From: Candidatus Muiribacterium halophilum
GTDB lineage: Bacteria; Muiribacteriota; Muiribacteriia; Muiribacteriales; Muiribacteriaceae
Reading direction: 5' to 3'
Assembly: GCA_023228995.1 (NCBI GenBank)
Contig: JALOAD010000028.1
Coordinates: forward strand, 1 to 45,701
DNA length: 45,701 nt
In this document: in pieces, positions 1-8,353 of the stretch
Layout of the letters: each line of letters starts with the position of its first letter
How positions within the stretch are numbered: position 1 is the stretch's first letter
Program-made: the position numbers and the translations under genes
The notes under the pieces: generated by a model
What the model was told of the DNA's origin: nothing
Database searches by the model: none
Seen by the model: only the letters and a program-made list of their open reading frames with translations

Positions 1-1221
1 ATTAGTATAACTAATTTTTCCTTGTGGATCACGTGTTAATATCTGTGTATCTATATTTGAATAAGTTACATGTAAATATAAATCATTATTTTGATCTAAT
101 GATACAAATTTATCTTTTGATGTATAATCAATTTTTCCAGTTGTTGAATTACGAGTTAAAACTTGAGTATTAGTATTTGAATTAGATGGTGTTGCAAGTA
201 GATATAAATTACCTATAGAATCCAAAGTCATTAGATTATTAATAATAGAATAAGAACCACCAATATATGGAATATAACTAAATTGTAATTTACCATCACT
301 ATCTCCAAAAAATATAGTAGGGGTATCATTACCAATACCACCAATATTCTGACTACCAATTCCAACAAATTCAGTATCAGATACATTAGCAATATAAGAA
401 GTAATCAAATTATATGGTATAAAGGGGTTTATATTAGGTTCAGAACCATGGTTATTAATAATAGCAGAAGAAGTACTATTAGTTGAACCCAAAGCAAGTA
501 TATTGTTTCCATATATTAATGTTGGTTTACATATTGAATTAGTTGCACTTCCATCAGATATCAATATACTATTATTAATTGGATTAGATATACTATAACT
601 ATTACCAGAAGTTCCAGAAGATCCTGATTCACCACCCATAGCTATCCAAGATATAGAATATACTTTATCAATTGTTGCTGAAGTTTCATTAGATAATATC
701 AAAGCACAATCTATATTAAACTTAAAATTAACTTCATCATCATTAACATCTTTAACTTCATATAATACAAAATTATTTTTATTATCTATTTCAGTTATTT
801 TTATATAAATTTTAGTATAATTCAAGTATTGCAACATGGATTCAATCCAATTTTTAGCAGGTCCAAATAAACTAACATAATTTAGATATAAGATATTATC
901 CGGTGTAGTAAAATCTGAAAAACTTAATGAAAATTTAGCATTATCAACATTATTAGCATCATTTGTATATACCCATCTTAAGCCATTAGAACCATCCACA
1001 CCATCATTACCAGATGTTCCAGATGTCCCTTTAATACCAGATGTTCCGGAAGAACCAGATGTTCCTGATAATCCTGAACCAGAACCTATTTCACTTATAT
1101 TACCTTCACTATCTTTTTGTTTTAATAAATGATCTGCTGAATCTAAACCTATTATAATACCAGAAGATGGAGTATTGATATCAGACATATTAGTGTATGT
1201 AGAAAGATGTATTGTACTCAT
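1..1221 (-). CDS. Tail-fibre-type protein with collagen-like repeats (3' end beyond window)
   Basis: The minus strand is open from an ATG at 1221 through position 1, so only the N-terminal ~407 residues are visible. After about 40 residues comes a Gly-Ser-Thr-rich segment of GTSG/GSSG/GTSGIKG units, the collagen-like spacer common in fibres of phages of Bacteroidota. A second short GSSGTSG patch lies near residue 200. The rest is rich in N, S, T and I, with motifs such as TRNSTTGKIDYTSKDK and TRDPQGKISYTN at the far end. These look like the repeating beta modules that lead into a fibre shaft. A surface fibre role is inferred from composition and from the second fibre and baseplate genes elsewhere in the window. 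No enzymatic motif was seen. Confidence 0.75.
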   Translation of the reverse strand, partial: MSTIHLSTYTNMSDINTPSSGIIIGLDSADHLLKQKDSEGNISEIGSGSGLSGTSGSSGTSGIKGTSGTSGNDGVDGSNGLRWVYTNDANNVDNAKFSLSFSDFTTPDNILYLNYVSLFGPAKNWIESMLQYLNYTKIYIKITEIDNKNNFVLYEVKDVNDDEVNFKFNIDCALILSNETSATIDKVYSISWIAMGGESGSSGTSGNSYSISNPINNSILISDGSATNSICKPTLIYGNNILALGSTNSTSSAIINNHGSEPNINPFIPYNLITSYIANVSDTEFVGIGSQNIGGIGNDTPTIFFGDSDGKLQFSYIPYIGGSYSIINNLMTLDSIGNLYLLATPSNSNTNTQVLTRNSTTGKIDYTSKDKFVSLDQNNDLYLHVTYSNIDTQILTRDPQGKISYTN

Positions 1222-1316
1222 TTTATAAAATTATTTTTATATATATAAGTATATATAAAAAAATAAAAATTAATTAAGTAATCATAATAATCTTTGAATT
1301 TTGATATAATTTTCAT

Positions 1317-2384
1317 TTATAATTTATTCTTAAAATCATGTTTATGATTTATATTTAATAAAACATTATACAATAAATCAATAGTATTTTCAATATCAGA
1401 TTTCTTAACAGTTTCTACTGTACTATGCATATATTTCAATGGAATTGAAATTAAAGCTGAATTAGCACCATTATATAAGGCATAATTGTCTGTATTTGTA
1501 CCTGTATAGCTACCAGATGCTGATAATTGATAAGGGATTTCATTTTTTATAGCAGTATCAATGATTAATTTTCTTAAGTTATTTTGCACACAAGCAGCTC
1601 TTGTAATATCTGGACCCAATCCACATTTAGAATAACCATCTTTTCCTTTTGTATAAGCATCAGAAGATATGTCATGAGTTACATCCAATACTATTGCTAC
1701 ATCTGCTTTTATTTTTTTACTTAAATATAAAGGACCATTACAACCTACTTCTTCTTGAACTGCACTCATAAAATGTAAATTATAAGGAAGATTAATTTTA
1801 TTTTCTTTGAGTTTTTTAGCAACTTCACTTAAAATAAAAACACCTACCTTATCATCAAAAGATTTACCTGTGTAGTAATTTTTACCTAATTTCATAAAAT
1901 CACCTTCCATAGTAACATAATCTCCAATTTTTATACCAAGCTCTTTTATTTCTTCTTCACTATCACAACCACAATCTAAGAAAAGTTCATGCACTTTATC
2001 AAAAGTTTTATCTTTATCAGCATGATGAATATGTATTGGAATAGAGCCAAAAACACAAGGTATTTTAGATGTATCTGTATGTATAATAGCTCTTTGACCA
2101 CTTGTTATGAACATATCAACTCCACCATTTCTAACTACTTTAATATAGTTATCACTAAATCCACTTACCATATATGATATTTCATCAATATGTGCATCAA
2201 TTACTACATTGTATTCACAATTTTTGTGATAATTAGATGCGATGCAATTGCCATATTCATCTAATTCTACATTATCTGTATATTTTTTCATTTCTGATGC
2301 CCAAACTCTTTGAGCTTCAATTTCATTACCACTAGGAGAAGAAGTATTAGTTAATTCTTCTATAAAATTTTCATTTAATTCCAT
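1317..2384 (-). CDS. M42-family metallo-aminopeptidase
   Basis: 355 residues, full length for the M42 (glutamyl aminopeptidase/FrvX) family of dinuclear-metal peptidases. The ligand and catalytic set is complete: H65 in DAHIDE, D177 in KSFDDKVG, the E211-E212 pair in QEEVGCNG, D234 in VLDVTHD and H320 in YMHSTVE. Family members remove N-terminal residues from peptides in the cytoplasm as large oligomers. It follows a host-type Bacteroidota promoter at 2405-2436, which suggests early expression, unlike the structural genes. No signal peptide is visible. It is an unusual cargo for a phage; peptide recycling or processing of a host or phage protein is only a guess. Family assignment is firm; role is unknown. 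Confidence 0.9.
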   Translation of the reverse strand: MELNENFIEELTNTSSPSGNEIEAQRVWASEMKKYTDNVELDEYGNCIASNYHKNCEYNVVIDAHIDEISYMVSGFSDNYIKVVRNGGVDMFITSGQRAIIHTDTSKIPCVFGSIPIHIHHADKDKTFDKVHELFLDCGCDSEEEIKELGIKIGDYVTMEGDFMKLGKNYYTGKSFDDKVGVFILSEVAKKLKENKINLPYNLHFMSAVQEEVGCNGPLYLSKKIKADVAIVLDVTHDISSDAYTKGKDGYSKCGLGPDITRAACVQNNLRKLIIDTAIKNEIPYQLSASGSYTGTNTDNYALYNGANSALISIPLKYMHSTVETVKKSDIENTIDLLYNVLLNINHKHDFKNKL

Positions 2385-2404
2385 ATTTATTTGTTTTTGG
2401 ATTG

Positions 2405-2436
2405 CAAATATATAAAATTAATACATACTAACCAAA
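2405..2436 (-). promoter_or_regulatory. Host-type Bacteroidota promoter for the M42 peptidase
   Basis: On the minus strand TTTG (2436-2433) is followed after exactly 20 nt by TATATTTG (2412-2405) and then C. This matches the Bacteroides/Flavobacterium primary sigma consensus TTTG, ~19-21 nt, TAnnTTTG. The start codon is 21 nt further downstream. Confidence 0.7.
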
Positions 2437-2441
2437 TAAAA

Positions 2442-2807
2442 TTAATAATTTGTTGGAATGTTCATATCAGAAACAATATGAATTTTGAATGAAAATCCAT
2501 CATCAGTAGAAGATAATTTAGTTTCTGTATTATAACCATTATTACCATCAAATGTTATTGGAGTTTGTCCATTTCTTAGATGATTTAATCTATTTTCTTC
2601 AGCTTTCCTTTTATCCTCCTCTATTTTAACCATTTCTTCAAATGTTAATCCATTATTTATAGGAGTTTCAACAACATTGGTACTATATTGTTGTTGGTTG
2701 CTTAAATTATATTTCATTAAAAGTTGTTGTGCCTCATAACTATTTAAGTCAACATCTTTTATATTTTCCTCTTGATTATCAATAATCTTAATTTCTAGTT
2801 TTTGCAT
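2442..2807 (-). CDS. Hypothetical 121-residue protein
   Basis: The reading frame is open from 2867, but the ATG at 2807 (MQKLEIKIIDNQEE) is preferred. It lies 4 nt after the stop of the upstream gene, whereas the longer form would overlap that gene by 56 nt. The protein is acidic and polar, with a Q/E-rich predicted helical middle (EEMVKIEEDKRKAEENRL) and a C-terminal stretch ending FSFKIHIVSDMNIPTNY. No family is recognised. It is probably co-transcribed with the preceding gene. Confidence 0.6.
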   Translation of the reverse strand: MQKLEIKIIDNQEENIKDVDLNSYEAQQLLMKYNLSNQQQYSTNVVETPINNGLTFEEMVKIEEDKRKAEENRLNHLRNGQTPITFDGNNGYNTETKLSSTDDGFSFKIHIVSDMNIPTNY

Positions 2808-2811
2808 TATA

Positions 2812-3252
2812 TTATTTAATTTTATATAAATATATTTCATTACCATCTCTATCATATTTCCATCCATTCATAACACGAGAAGGTATATATCTCATATTCA
2901 TTTTAGTTCGTTGAGTTATAAAATCTTTTTCTAAATCTTTACCTAAACCATTAATAACTACTAATTCAACCCATTCATTTTTAGATACATAATCTGGTAA
3001 TATATGAGTATATATAGTATTGTATAATTTATCTAAAGAAGATACTTTAACTACTTTATAAGTCCAGTTTCCATTATCATATACATATCTAAATAACTCT
3101 ACATCAGTATCATCTAATCTTTTTATTTCTAATCTAAATACATTTGGACCATCATTAAATACATAATATGTAGAATTACCATCCTTAGATGTACTATCAT
3201 AACTAAAATCAAAAAAATCTACACTTTCATTAAATTTTCTTAAATATTTCAT
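2812..3252 (-). CDS. Hypothetical protein with MKYL-type N-terminal tag
   Basis: 146 residues. It begins MKYLRKFNES, the same tag carried by the repeat-protein array and other genes in this window and comparable to T4 capsid-targeting sequences. The body alternates short beta-like segments rich in aromatic and acidic residues (STYYVFNDGPNVFRLEIKRL and GNWTYKVVKV). No catalytic motif is visible. It is divergent from the glycosyltransferase operon that starts at 3297; the 44-nt gap holds the promoters of both. Packaging into the virion is inferred only from the tag. Confidence 0.65.
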   Translation of the reverse strand: MKYLRKFNESVDFFDFSYDSTSKDGNSTYYVFNDGPNVFRLEIKRLDDTDVELFRYVYDNGNWTYKVVKVSSLDKLYNTIYTHILPDYVSKNEWVELVVINGLGKDLEKDFITQRTKMNMRYIPSRVMNGWKYDRDGNEIYLYKIK

Positions 3253-3268
3253 ATCTTTTATATTAAAC

Positions 3269-3290
3269 TTTTCATTATATATTAATAAAA
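3269..3290 (+). promoter_or_regulatory. Putative phage-type promoter before the glycosyltransferase cluster
   Basis: TTTTCATTATATATTAAT lies about 10-25 nt before the ATG at 3297. It resembles the recurrent TTTAATATATA boxes seen before many genes here; a near twin occurs at about 13160-13180 before the exonuclease gene. Assigned by recurrence only. Confidence 0.35.
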
Positions 3291-3296
3291 TAATAT

Positions 3297-4646
3297 ATGA
3301 ATAAAATTATATCAGTATTAATAATAAACTTAAATAATCTAAATTATACCAAGGATTGTATAAAAGATTTAATGAAACAAGATTGTAATTTCAATCTAAT
3401 GATAGTAGATCAAAATAGTATTGAAGAAGGTACAAAAGAATATTTTGATTCTTTATTAATGTCAAAATTACCAAAAAACATTGAGTATTTTAGATTTTAT
3501 CAAAATACTTATAATCAACCGCTTAATCATATATGGAATTGGTTTGCTGAAATAGCTAATACCAAATATTTATGTATGTTAAATAATGATGTTAGAATAT
3601 GTCCAAATTTTTTATCATCAGCAATTGAAGTACTTGAATTAGAACCTAATATTGCTATAGTTAATCATGTGACTAATAATAAAAATTATAGTAAATGGTC
3701 TGAAGGATTGGATTATAAAATAGAGGAAAATATATATAGACAAGGTTGGGATTTTATAATCAGAAAGGAATGTTATAATAATATTCCAGAAGAATTAGAG
3801 TTTTTCTTTGGAGATGATTATATATATTCAACTTTATATACAAAAGGTTATAAAGGGGCTTATGTATTAAATTCACCTATGATACATTATGAATGTTCAA
3901 CAACAGAAGAAAAGGGTGGGATTAGAGATTTATCAAAAGAAAGGGTATATTTTGATAAATTAAATTTGGAGCACAAAAATATGAGTTTTAGTGAACTATG
4001 TAAATGGAAACCAGAATTTGAAGTTTTACAAAAAAAGAATCTCGAACCAAAGATTACACTTAATGAACAAGAATTTAAGCAAGATTCTAAATTAAAATTA
4101 TCTATTCTTATTTGCTCTTTATTAGAAAGAAGAAAAGATTTCTTAGATAGATTACTTAATATTTTAGAACCACAGATTATAGATAAAAATGTGGAAATTA
4201 TAATAATATCAGATAATGCTAAAAGAAGTATTGGGCAAAAAAGAAATGATGCATTAAATATGGCTAATGGTGAATATGTTTGCTTTATAGATGATGATGA
4301 TTTAATATCTGATAATTATGTAGATTCTATTTTAGAAAAAATGGAAAATAATCCTGATGTTATAGTATTTGATGCTCAAATAACATTTGATGGGAATAAT
4401 CCTAAATTAGTTAAGTATGGTAGAGAATATGAATATATGGAGAAAGATGAAGCTTATTATAGACAACCAAATCATCTAATGGTACATAAAAAATCAAATA
4501 TAACTGAATTTTTCAAAGATGTGAAAACTGGTGAAGATGATGAATGGGCAACAAGAATGTTAGATAGAATAGTAACACAAGAAAGAATAAATAAAATATT
4601 ATATTTTTATGATTTCAAAACAACAACAAAAAAATACTTTAATTAA
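3297..4646 (+). CDS. Bifunctional two-domain GT2-like glycosyltransferase
   Basis: 449 residues with two GT-A folds in tandem. The N-terminal domain (about 1-250) starts ISVLIINLNNLNYTKDC, has MIVDQNS for nucleotide-sugar binding and YLCMLNNDVRI in place of the DXD metal motif. The C-terminal domain (about 265-449) starts KLSILICSLLERR, has IIIISDNAKRSIGQKRNDAL and a strong acidic motif, CFIDDDDLISDNY. GT2 enzymes transfer sugars from NDP-sugar donors. The gene overlaps the next by one base (TAATG), indicating an operon with the methyltransferase-like and second glycosyltransferase genes. The acceptor (host surface glycan, virion protein or modified DNA base) cannot be told from sequence. Confidence 0.8.
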   Translation: MNKIISVLIINLNNLNYTKDCIKDLMKQDCNFNLMIVDQNSIEEGTKEYFDSLLMSKLPKNIEYFRFYQNTYNQPLNHIWNWFAEIANTKYLCMLNNDVRICPNFLSSAIEVLELEPNIAIVNHVTNNKNYSKWSEGLDYKIEENIYRQGWDFIIRKECYNNIPEELEFFFGDDYIYSTLYTKGYKGAYVLNSPMIHYECSTTEEKGGIRDLSKERVYFDKLNLEHKNMSFSELCKWKPEFEVLQKKNLEPKITLNEQEFKQDSKLKLSILICSLLERRKDFLDRLLNILEPQIIDKNVEIIIISDNAKRSIGQKRNDALNMANGEYVCFIDDDDLISDNYVDSILEKMENNPDVIVFDAQITFDGNNPKLVKYGREYEYMEKDEAYYRQPNHLMVHKKSNITEFFKDVKTGEDDEWATRMLDRIVTQERINKILYFYDFKTTTKKYFN

Positions 4647-5236
4647 TGACAAGATACCAAATAATTAATCACTTAATAGTGAAACATAATTACAAAACAT
4701 TTTTAGAAATAGGAACTCAAGAAAAAATATCTTATAATGAAGTTATAATAGATGAAAAAATAAGTATCGATCCAGATCCAGAAGCAAATGCTGATTTCAC
4801 AATGACATCAGATCAATTCTTTAATATAAATACTAAAAAGTTTGATATAATATTTATTGATGGTTTACACCATGCAGATTTTACATATAGAGACATATTA
4901 AATAGTCTAAAAATACTTAATGAAAATGGTACTATTGTAGTTCATGATATAATTCCATATTCTTATGAAGCTCAAATTATACCAATTGAGAAAGCTATAG
5001 AAAATAATATAGTTGCTTGGAATGGTGATGTTTGGAAAGCATGGATAAAAATGCGTATAGATCATAGAGAATTATTAATGTATTGTGTTGATACTGATCA
5101 TGGTTGTGGAATTATTCAGAAAAAAGAAAACAATCAATTTATTAATGACTACAATAATGGTTATTATAAATATGATAAAGAATTAATTATGGAAAATATA
5201 AATCTTATATCCATACAAAAATTTATGAAAATGTAA
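4646..5236 (+). CDS. Class I SAM methyltransferase-like protein
   Basis: 196 residues resembling the Methyltransf_24 type: FLEIGTQE corresponds to motif I, IDEKISIDPDPEA to the acidic loop, KFDIIFIDGLHHADFTYRDI to the DGxH region and GTIVVHDIIP to the strand-5 segment. In this family the motif often accompanies glycosyltransferases and may modify sugars. The glycine-rich loop is weak (EIGTQ rather than ExGxGxG), so SAM binding is plausible but not certain. It sits between two glycosyltransferases in one tight operon (1-nt overlap upstream, 1-nt gap downstream), which argues for a role in the same glycan pathway. Confidence 0.65.
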   Translation: MTRYQIINHLIVKHNYKTFLEIGTQEKISYNEVIIDEKISIDPDPEANADFTMTSDQFFNINTKKFDIIFIDGLHHADFTYRDILNSLKILNENGTIVVHDIIPYSYEAQIIPIEKAIENNIVAWNGDVWKAWIKMRIDHRELLMYCVDTDHGCGIIQKKENNQFINDYNNGYYKYDKELIMENINLISIQKFMKM

Positions 5237-5237
5237 T

Positions 5238-6188
5238 ATGAAAAGAGTATTTATAACACATATAACAGTAGATTACTTAGAAGTTGCTATAAACTTAGCA
5301 AAATCTATTAAATTATTTTCAAATATACCATTAATTGTATATTGTATTAATATTTCAAATGAAGAAATAATCAAATTATTAAAATTTAATAATGTATATG
5401 TTCGTAATATTGATTTAGATATATCTGATAAAAGCATAACAGATTATGATATTATAGAATCTGGTAATTTTTATGTAAATAGAAATAGTGAAAGAATATA
5501 TAAAATTCTATGTGCTAAAACAATAGCTATGGAAATGGCAATTGAAGAAGGTTGGGATGAAATATGTTATTTAGATTCAGATTGTTTAGCAACACCATTA
5601 ATAAATGATTTATTTAATTGGATGCCATTAGTATCTGATTATCCTATTGGTACTCAAGGTATACATGGTTATATGATGTATGTAGATGAAAATGGAGAAC
5701 ATGGGAATCCTTTTCTTAATGGGACTTGGCCAACTCCTGATAATAAATTAGCATTAGAGTGGCCATTAATGCAATTCTTACAACTGAAAGAAACTGATAG
5801 AGGAGTTTATAGAACAACTGGCATTATGCTTATGAATAGAAATTGTTTGGGATTCATAAAAACATGGAAAGAATTATGTTATGTTTTAGTAAAATTAGTA
5901 GATACATTCTATTATGCACCTTACCATGAAGAAACAATATATAATGTACTTAGTTGGAAAAAATCTAATATAGGATTTCCATTGTGTTATGTAAATATAT
6001 GTGATGGATTAGATACAGTTAAAAAAATATATACTGATAGTAAAGAGGGTGATTATACTTGGAGTGAAAAAGATACACCCAAAAGATTTTATAAAATACC
6101 AGAAGATAAAAAACATATAAAGGTTTTACATGGTGAAAAAAGAAATGAAGAGGTAGATAAAATATTAGATTATTTGAAACAGATATAG
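5238..6188 (+). CDS. Glycosyltransferase (GT-A fold, DXD motif)
   Basis: 316 residues. It opens with KRVFITHITVDYLEVAINLAKSI, typical of GT8-like or nucleotide-diphospho-sugar transferases, and carries YLDSDCLATPLI, a DSD metal-binding motif, after about 115 residues. HEETIYNVLSW around residue 230 and IKVLHGEKRNEE near the C-terminus resemble the E/D and H acceptor-side motifs of such enzymes. Last gene of the 3297-6188 operon; its TAG stop lies inside the terminator stem. The donor sugar is not predictable. Confidence 0.75.
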   Translation: MKRVFITHITVDYLEVAINLAKSIKLFSNIPLIVYCINISNEEIIKLLKFNNVYVRNIDLDISDKSITDYDIIESGNFYVNRNSERIYKILCAKTIAMEMAIEEGWDEICYLDSDCLATPLINDLFNWMPLVSDYPIGTQGIHGYMMYVDENGEHGNPFLNGTWPTPDNKLALEWPLMQFLQLKETDRGVYRTTGIMLMNRNCLGFIKTWKELCYVLVKLVDTFYYAPYHEETIYNVLSWKKSNIGFPLCYVNICDGLDTVKKIYTDSKEGDYTWSEKDTPKRFYKIPEDKKHIKVLHGEKRNEEVDKILDYLKQI

Positions 6189-6209
6189 TTATAAATTATA
6201 TCTGTTTTT
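6177..6209 (+). terminator. Intrinsic terminator of the glycosyltransferase operon
   Basis: An 11-bp perfect stem (6177-6187 with 6197-6207), a 9-nt loop, and a run of T. The stop codon of the upstream gene is within the stem. Confidence 0.75.
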
Positions 6210-6280
6210 ATTAATTTTATTTAATAAAAAGTTGCATATGTTAAAAAATAGATTTATATTTGTATAAATTAAAAAAATAT

Positions 6281-6901
6281 ATGTTAAATAAAATATTAAA
6301 TGAATTATATGAATTAAAATACAATGTCAATAACTTTGGTAGTATGAAACATGAAGACTCAGTGAAAGCTATTCTAAGTAAATACTTAACTGAAATAGAT
6401 ATAAAAAATCCAAAGATTAATCTACTAAAACAAAACAAAAATAAGAAAATTGAAGAATTAGCAAATGAAAACATTTTTGTATATCAACCATTTGGTAAAC
6501 AAAAAGATCCAGATTTTATTATTTGTATAAATGGTTTTGTAGTATGGATTGAGTGTAAAAGTGGTAAGAAAAAAATTACTTGGAATTCAGGTTTTCCAAA
6601 AAATGATGTCTTATATTTGTTTTCTTGTAAAATTAAAAATACAACAACTTTATTTTATGGTCAAAATACATTATTATTGAAAAATAATCCAAATTTTGAA
6701 GAAAATTATAATTATTTTGATAAAATGTTAAAAAAATTATGTGCAAAATATTTCAAAGATTTATTCAAATCATTAGAAGGTGTATTTGATTTTTATATGA
6801 GAAGAATGTTGATTGATAAAACAATTTATTCAGATATAAAATTAAGAGATGATAATTTCAATTTTGTAATTAATTTACTAAAAGAAAAAGGAGAGTTATA
6901 A
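6281..6901 (+). CDS. Type II restriction-endonuclease-like protein (PD-ExK)
   Basis: The frame also allows a TTG start at 6260, but ATG at 6281 is preferred, giving 206 residues. The centre contains DPDFIICINGFVVWIECKSGKK, with D78 (PD) and E91-C92-K93, a well-formed PD-(D/E)XK metal site. WNSGFPKNDVLYLFSCK follows, as in several type II restriction enzymes. The gene converges on an N6-adenine methyltransferase with a shared terminator. Nuclease plus cognate-type methylase indicates a phage-borne restriction-modification system. Recognition sequence and subfamily are not determinable here. An alternative role as a homing or host-degrading nuclease is less likely given the neighbour. Confidence 0.75.
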   Translation: MLNKILNELYELKYNVNNFGSMKHEDSVKAILSKYLTEIDIKNPKINLLKQNKNKKIEELANENIFVYQPFGKQKDPDFIICINGFVVWIECKSGKKKITWNSGFPKNDVLYLFSCKIKNTTTLFYGQNTLLLKNNPNFEENYNYFDKMLKKLCAKYFKDLFKSLEGVFDFYMRRMLIDKTIYSDIKLRDDNFNFVINLLKEKGEL

Positions 6902-6917
6902 TAAACTCTCCTTTTTT
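6885..6917. terminator. Bidirectional terminator between restriction and methylase genes
   Basis: Stem 6885-6897 pairs with 6904-6916 around a 6-nt loop, with A-run on the left and T-run on the right, so it can act in both directions. The plus-gene stop lies in the loop and the minus-gene stop overlaps its edge. Confidence 0.8.
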
Positions 6918-8010
6918 ATAATGGTAATGATAATAATTCACCTTTTGTTAAATTAGAGGAATTGAAAAAACTAACCAATAAATCATCATATATTCCTTTA
7001 TTTAAGTTTTCATATACTATATCTAACATTTCCTTATTATTGTGAGTTAATACTAAAACGTGATTTTCAAATACCATATTAGTATTATTTGTAATGTAAT
7101 AATATTTGATTTTCTTTGATACTGTCCGTGGAAATATTATACAATTTTGATACTTTATATCAACATCTTGTATATATTGTTTTTTTTCTTTATTATTATT
7201 TACAATCAATTCTAATTTATTTCTATCTATATTACTACTATAAACTAAAATATTTCCAGATACATCATTCAATTTCTCCTTATTTAAGTTCCAAACAATT
7301 TCACCAATAGATACATTAAAACCACTATCTTTCAATGTCTTATTTGTTTTATCAAACTTATTGTAGTCTTTCATGATAAAATAATTATCATTGTTAAGAT
7401 AAAAATAATTATCATTTGTCTTATTTTTCCTTATTACTAATAAACATACCTTTATAGCCACATTTTGAAATGATACATCCTCAATCAAATACTCAACATT
7501 ATAATTATTGTATATCTCAGCTCTTATATTTTTATATGTAGGTGATGTTAAGATAGCAGAAGGTAATAGATAGGCAATGACACCATCCTCTTTTAATATA
7601 TCCATTGATTTTTTCATAAAAATATGAACCAAATTAATCCTACCATTTGATATACCTTTATATTTCTTTTTTATCTGATCTTGTATTTTTTTATCATAAA
7701 ATGAATAACATAATTCAATATATGGTGGATTACCAATGATAAAATCATACATCTTATTTTCATATAATAAAAAATCCTCATTATATAAATTAACATTGCT
7801 ATTTTTATATGAATTAAAATGACTTTCGTCTATTTCAACTCCATCTACATTAACATCATACAACGATAAATATTTGATAAAATTACCATTTCCAAATGAA
7901 GGCTCCAAAGCATCACCAGTTAATGGTTTTATATTATTAACTATATCAATGACTTTTTTACACATATCCTCAGCTGTGAAAAATTGCCCATATTCACTCT
8001 TATATTCCAT
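6916..8010 (-). CDS. N6-adenine DNA methyltransferase of type II R-M system
   Basis: 364 residues of the TaqI/Eco57I-like gamma class. Motif X is YGQFFTAED (residues 7-15), motif I is EPSFGNGNF (36-44), and motif IV is IIGNPPYIEL (91-100, NPPY at 94-97). A YLLPSAILTSPTYKNIR segment follows, typical of this class. The C-terminal half would be the target-recognition part. It methylates adenine N6 using SAM and would protect the phage DNA from the nuclease encoded at 6281-6901, and perhaps from host enzymes of similar specificity. It follows a frameshifted ribbon-helix-helix gene by 3 nt. Confidence 0.9.
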   Translation of the reverse strand: MEYKSEYGQFFTAEDMCKKVIDIVNNIKPLTGDALEPSFGNGNFIKYLSLYDVNVDGVEIDESHFNSYKNSNVNLYNEDFLLYENKMYDFIIGNPPYIELCYSFYDKKIQDQIKKKYKGISNGRINLVHIFMKKSMDILKEDGVIAYLLPSAILTSPTYKNIRAEIYNNYNVEYLIEDVSFQNVAIKVCLLVIRKNKTNDNYFYLNNDNYFIMKDYNKFDKTNKTLKDSGFNVSIGEIVWNLNKEKLNDVSGNILVYSSNIDRNKLELIVNNNKEKKQYIQDVDIKYQNCIIFPRTVSKKIKYYYITNNTNMVFENHVLVLTHNNKEMLDIVYENLNKGIYDDLLVSFFNSSNLTKGELLSLPL

Positions 8011-8013
8011 ATC

Positions 8014-8183
8014 TTAAATTTCTTTTTTATTTTTCATATCCTCACTAATCAACCACTCGATGTATTTTGACTTATTATCTATATCATTTTCATTAAATAG
8101 TTTTCAAATATATCTAATAAATGATTATCAATTGTAATTGAATATTTAACTTTCCATTGGTCTTTTGGTAATTTATTTCTCAT
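8014..8183 (-). pseudogene. Frameshifted ribbon-helix-helix regulator upstream of methylase
   Basis: From ATG at 8183 the frame reads MRNKLPKDQWKVKYSITID and on to FENYLMKMI, then stops. One base short in the TTT run near 8101-8103, the next frame continues NENDIDNKSKYIEWLISED to a TAA at 8014-8016. Joined by a single added T, the product is a ~57-residue protein whose pattern (basic strand VKYSITID, helix, NxxxKSKYIEWLI helix) fits ribbon-helix-helix DNA-binding proteins. It ends 3 nt before the methylase start, so it probably was, or is, the autoregulator of the R-M operon. Either a true pseudogene or a homopolymer sequencing error; the reads would tell. Confidence 0.6.
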
Positions 8184-8353
8184 ATTAATTATATTATTTA
8201 TAACAAAAAAGTTAAAACAATAATAATTTTTTATATATAAAATAAAAAATAAACAGTTATGGAAAAATCGCAAGGAGGTAGCTTGGACGCCTGACAAAAA
8301 ACCAGCGAATAGAACAAAGGAAAAAAGAAATAGGTTCTAAAAGAGATAGAAAA
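8184..8353. other. Intergenic segment with a GC-richer patch
   Basis: About 170 bp between the divergent regulator remnant and the 8354 gene. The part from about 8259 to 8312 is less AT-rich than its surroundings. It encodes only a short MEKSQGGSLDA peptide in one frame. In the frame of the downstream gene the codons 8282-8353 are open (NQRIEQRKKEIGSKRDRKM) but have no ATG before the TAG at 8279. It may hold a truncated older 5' end of the 8354 gene. Confidence 0.3.

Noticed and set aside
8079-8297. 72-codon minus-strand ORF starting at 8297
   Set aside because: Its first ~38 codons are low-complexity, aromatic and have no counterpart in the RHH pattern; the real start is the ATG at 8183 and the end is frameshifted.
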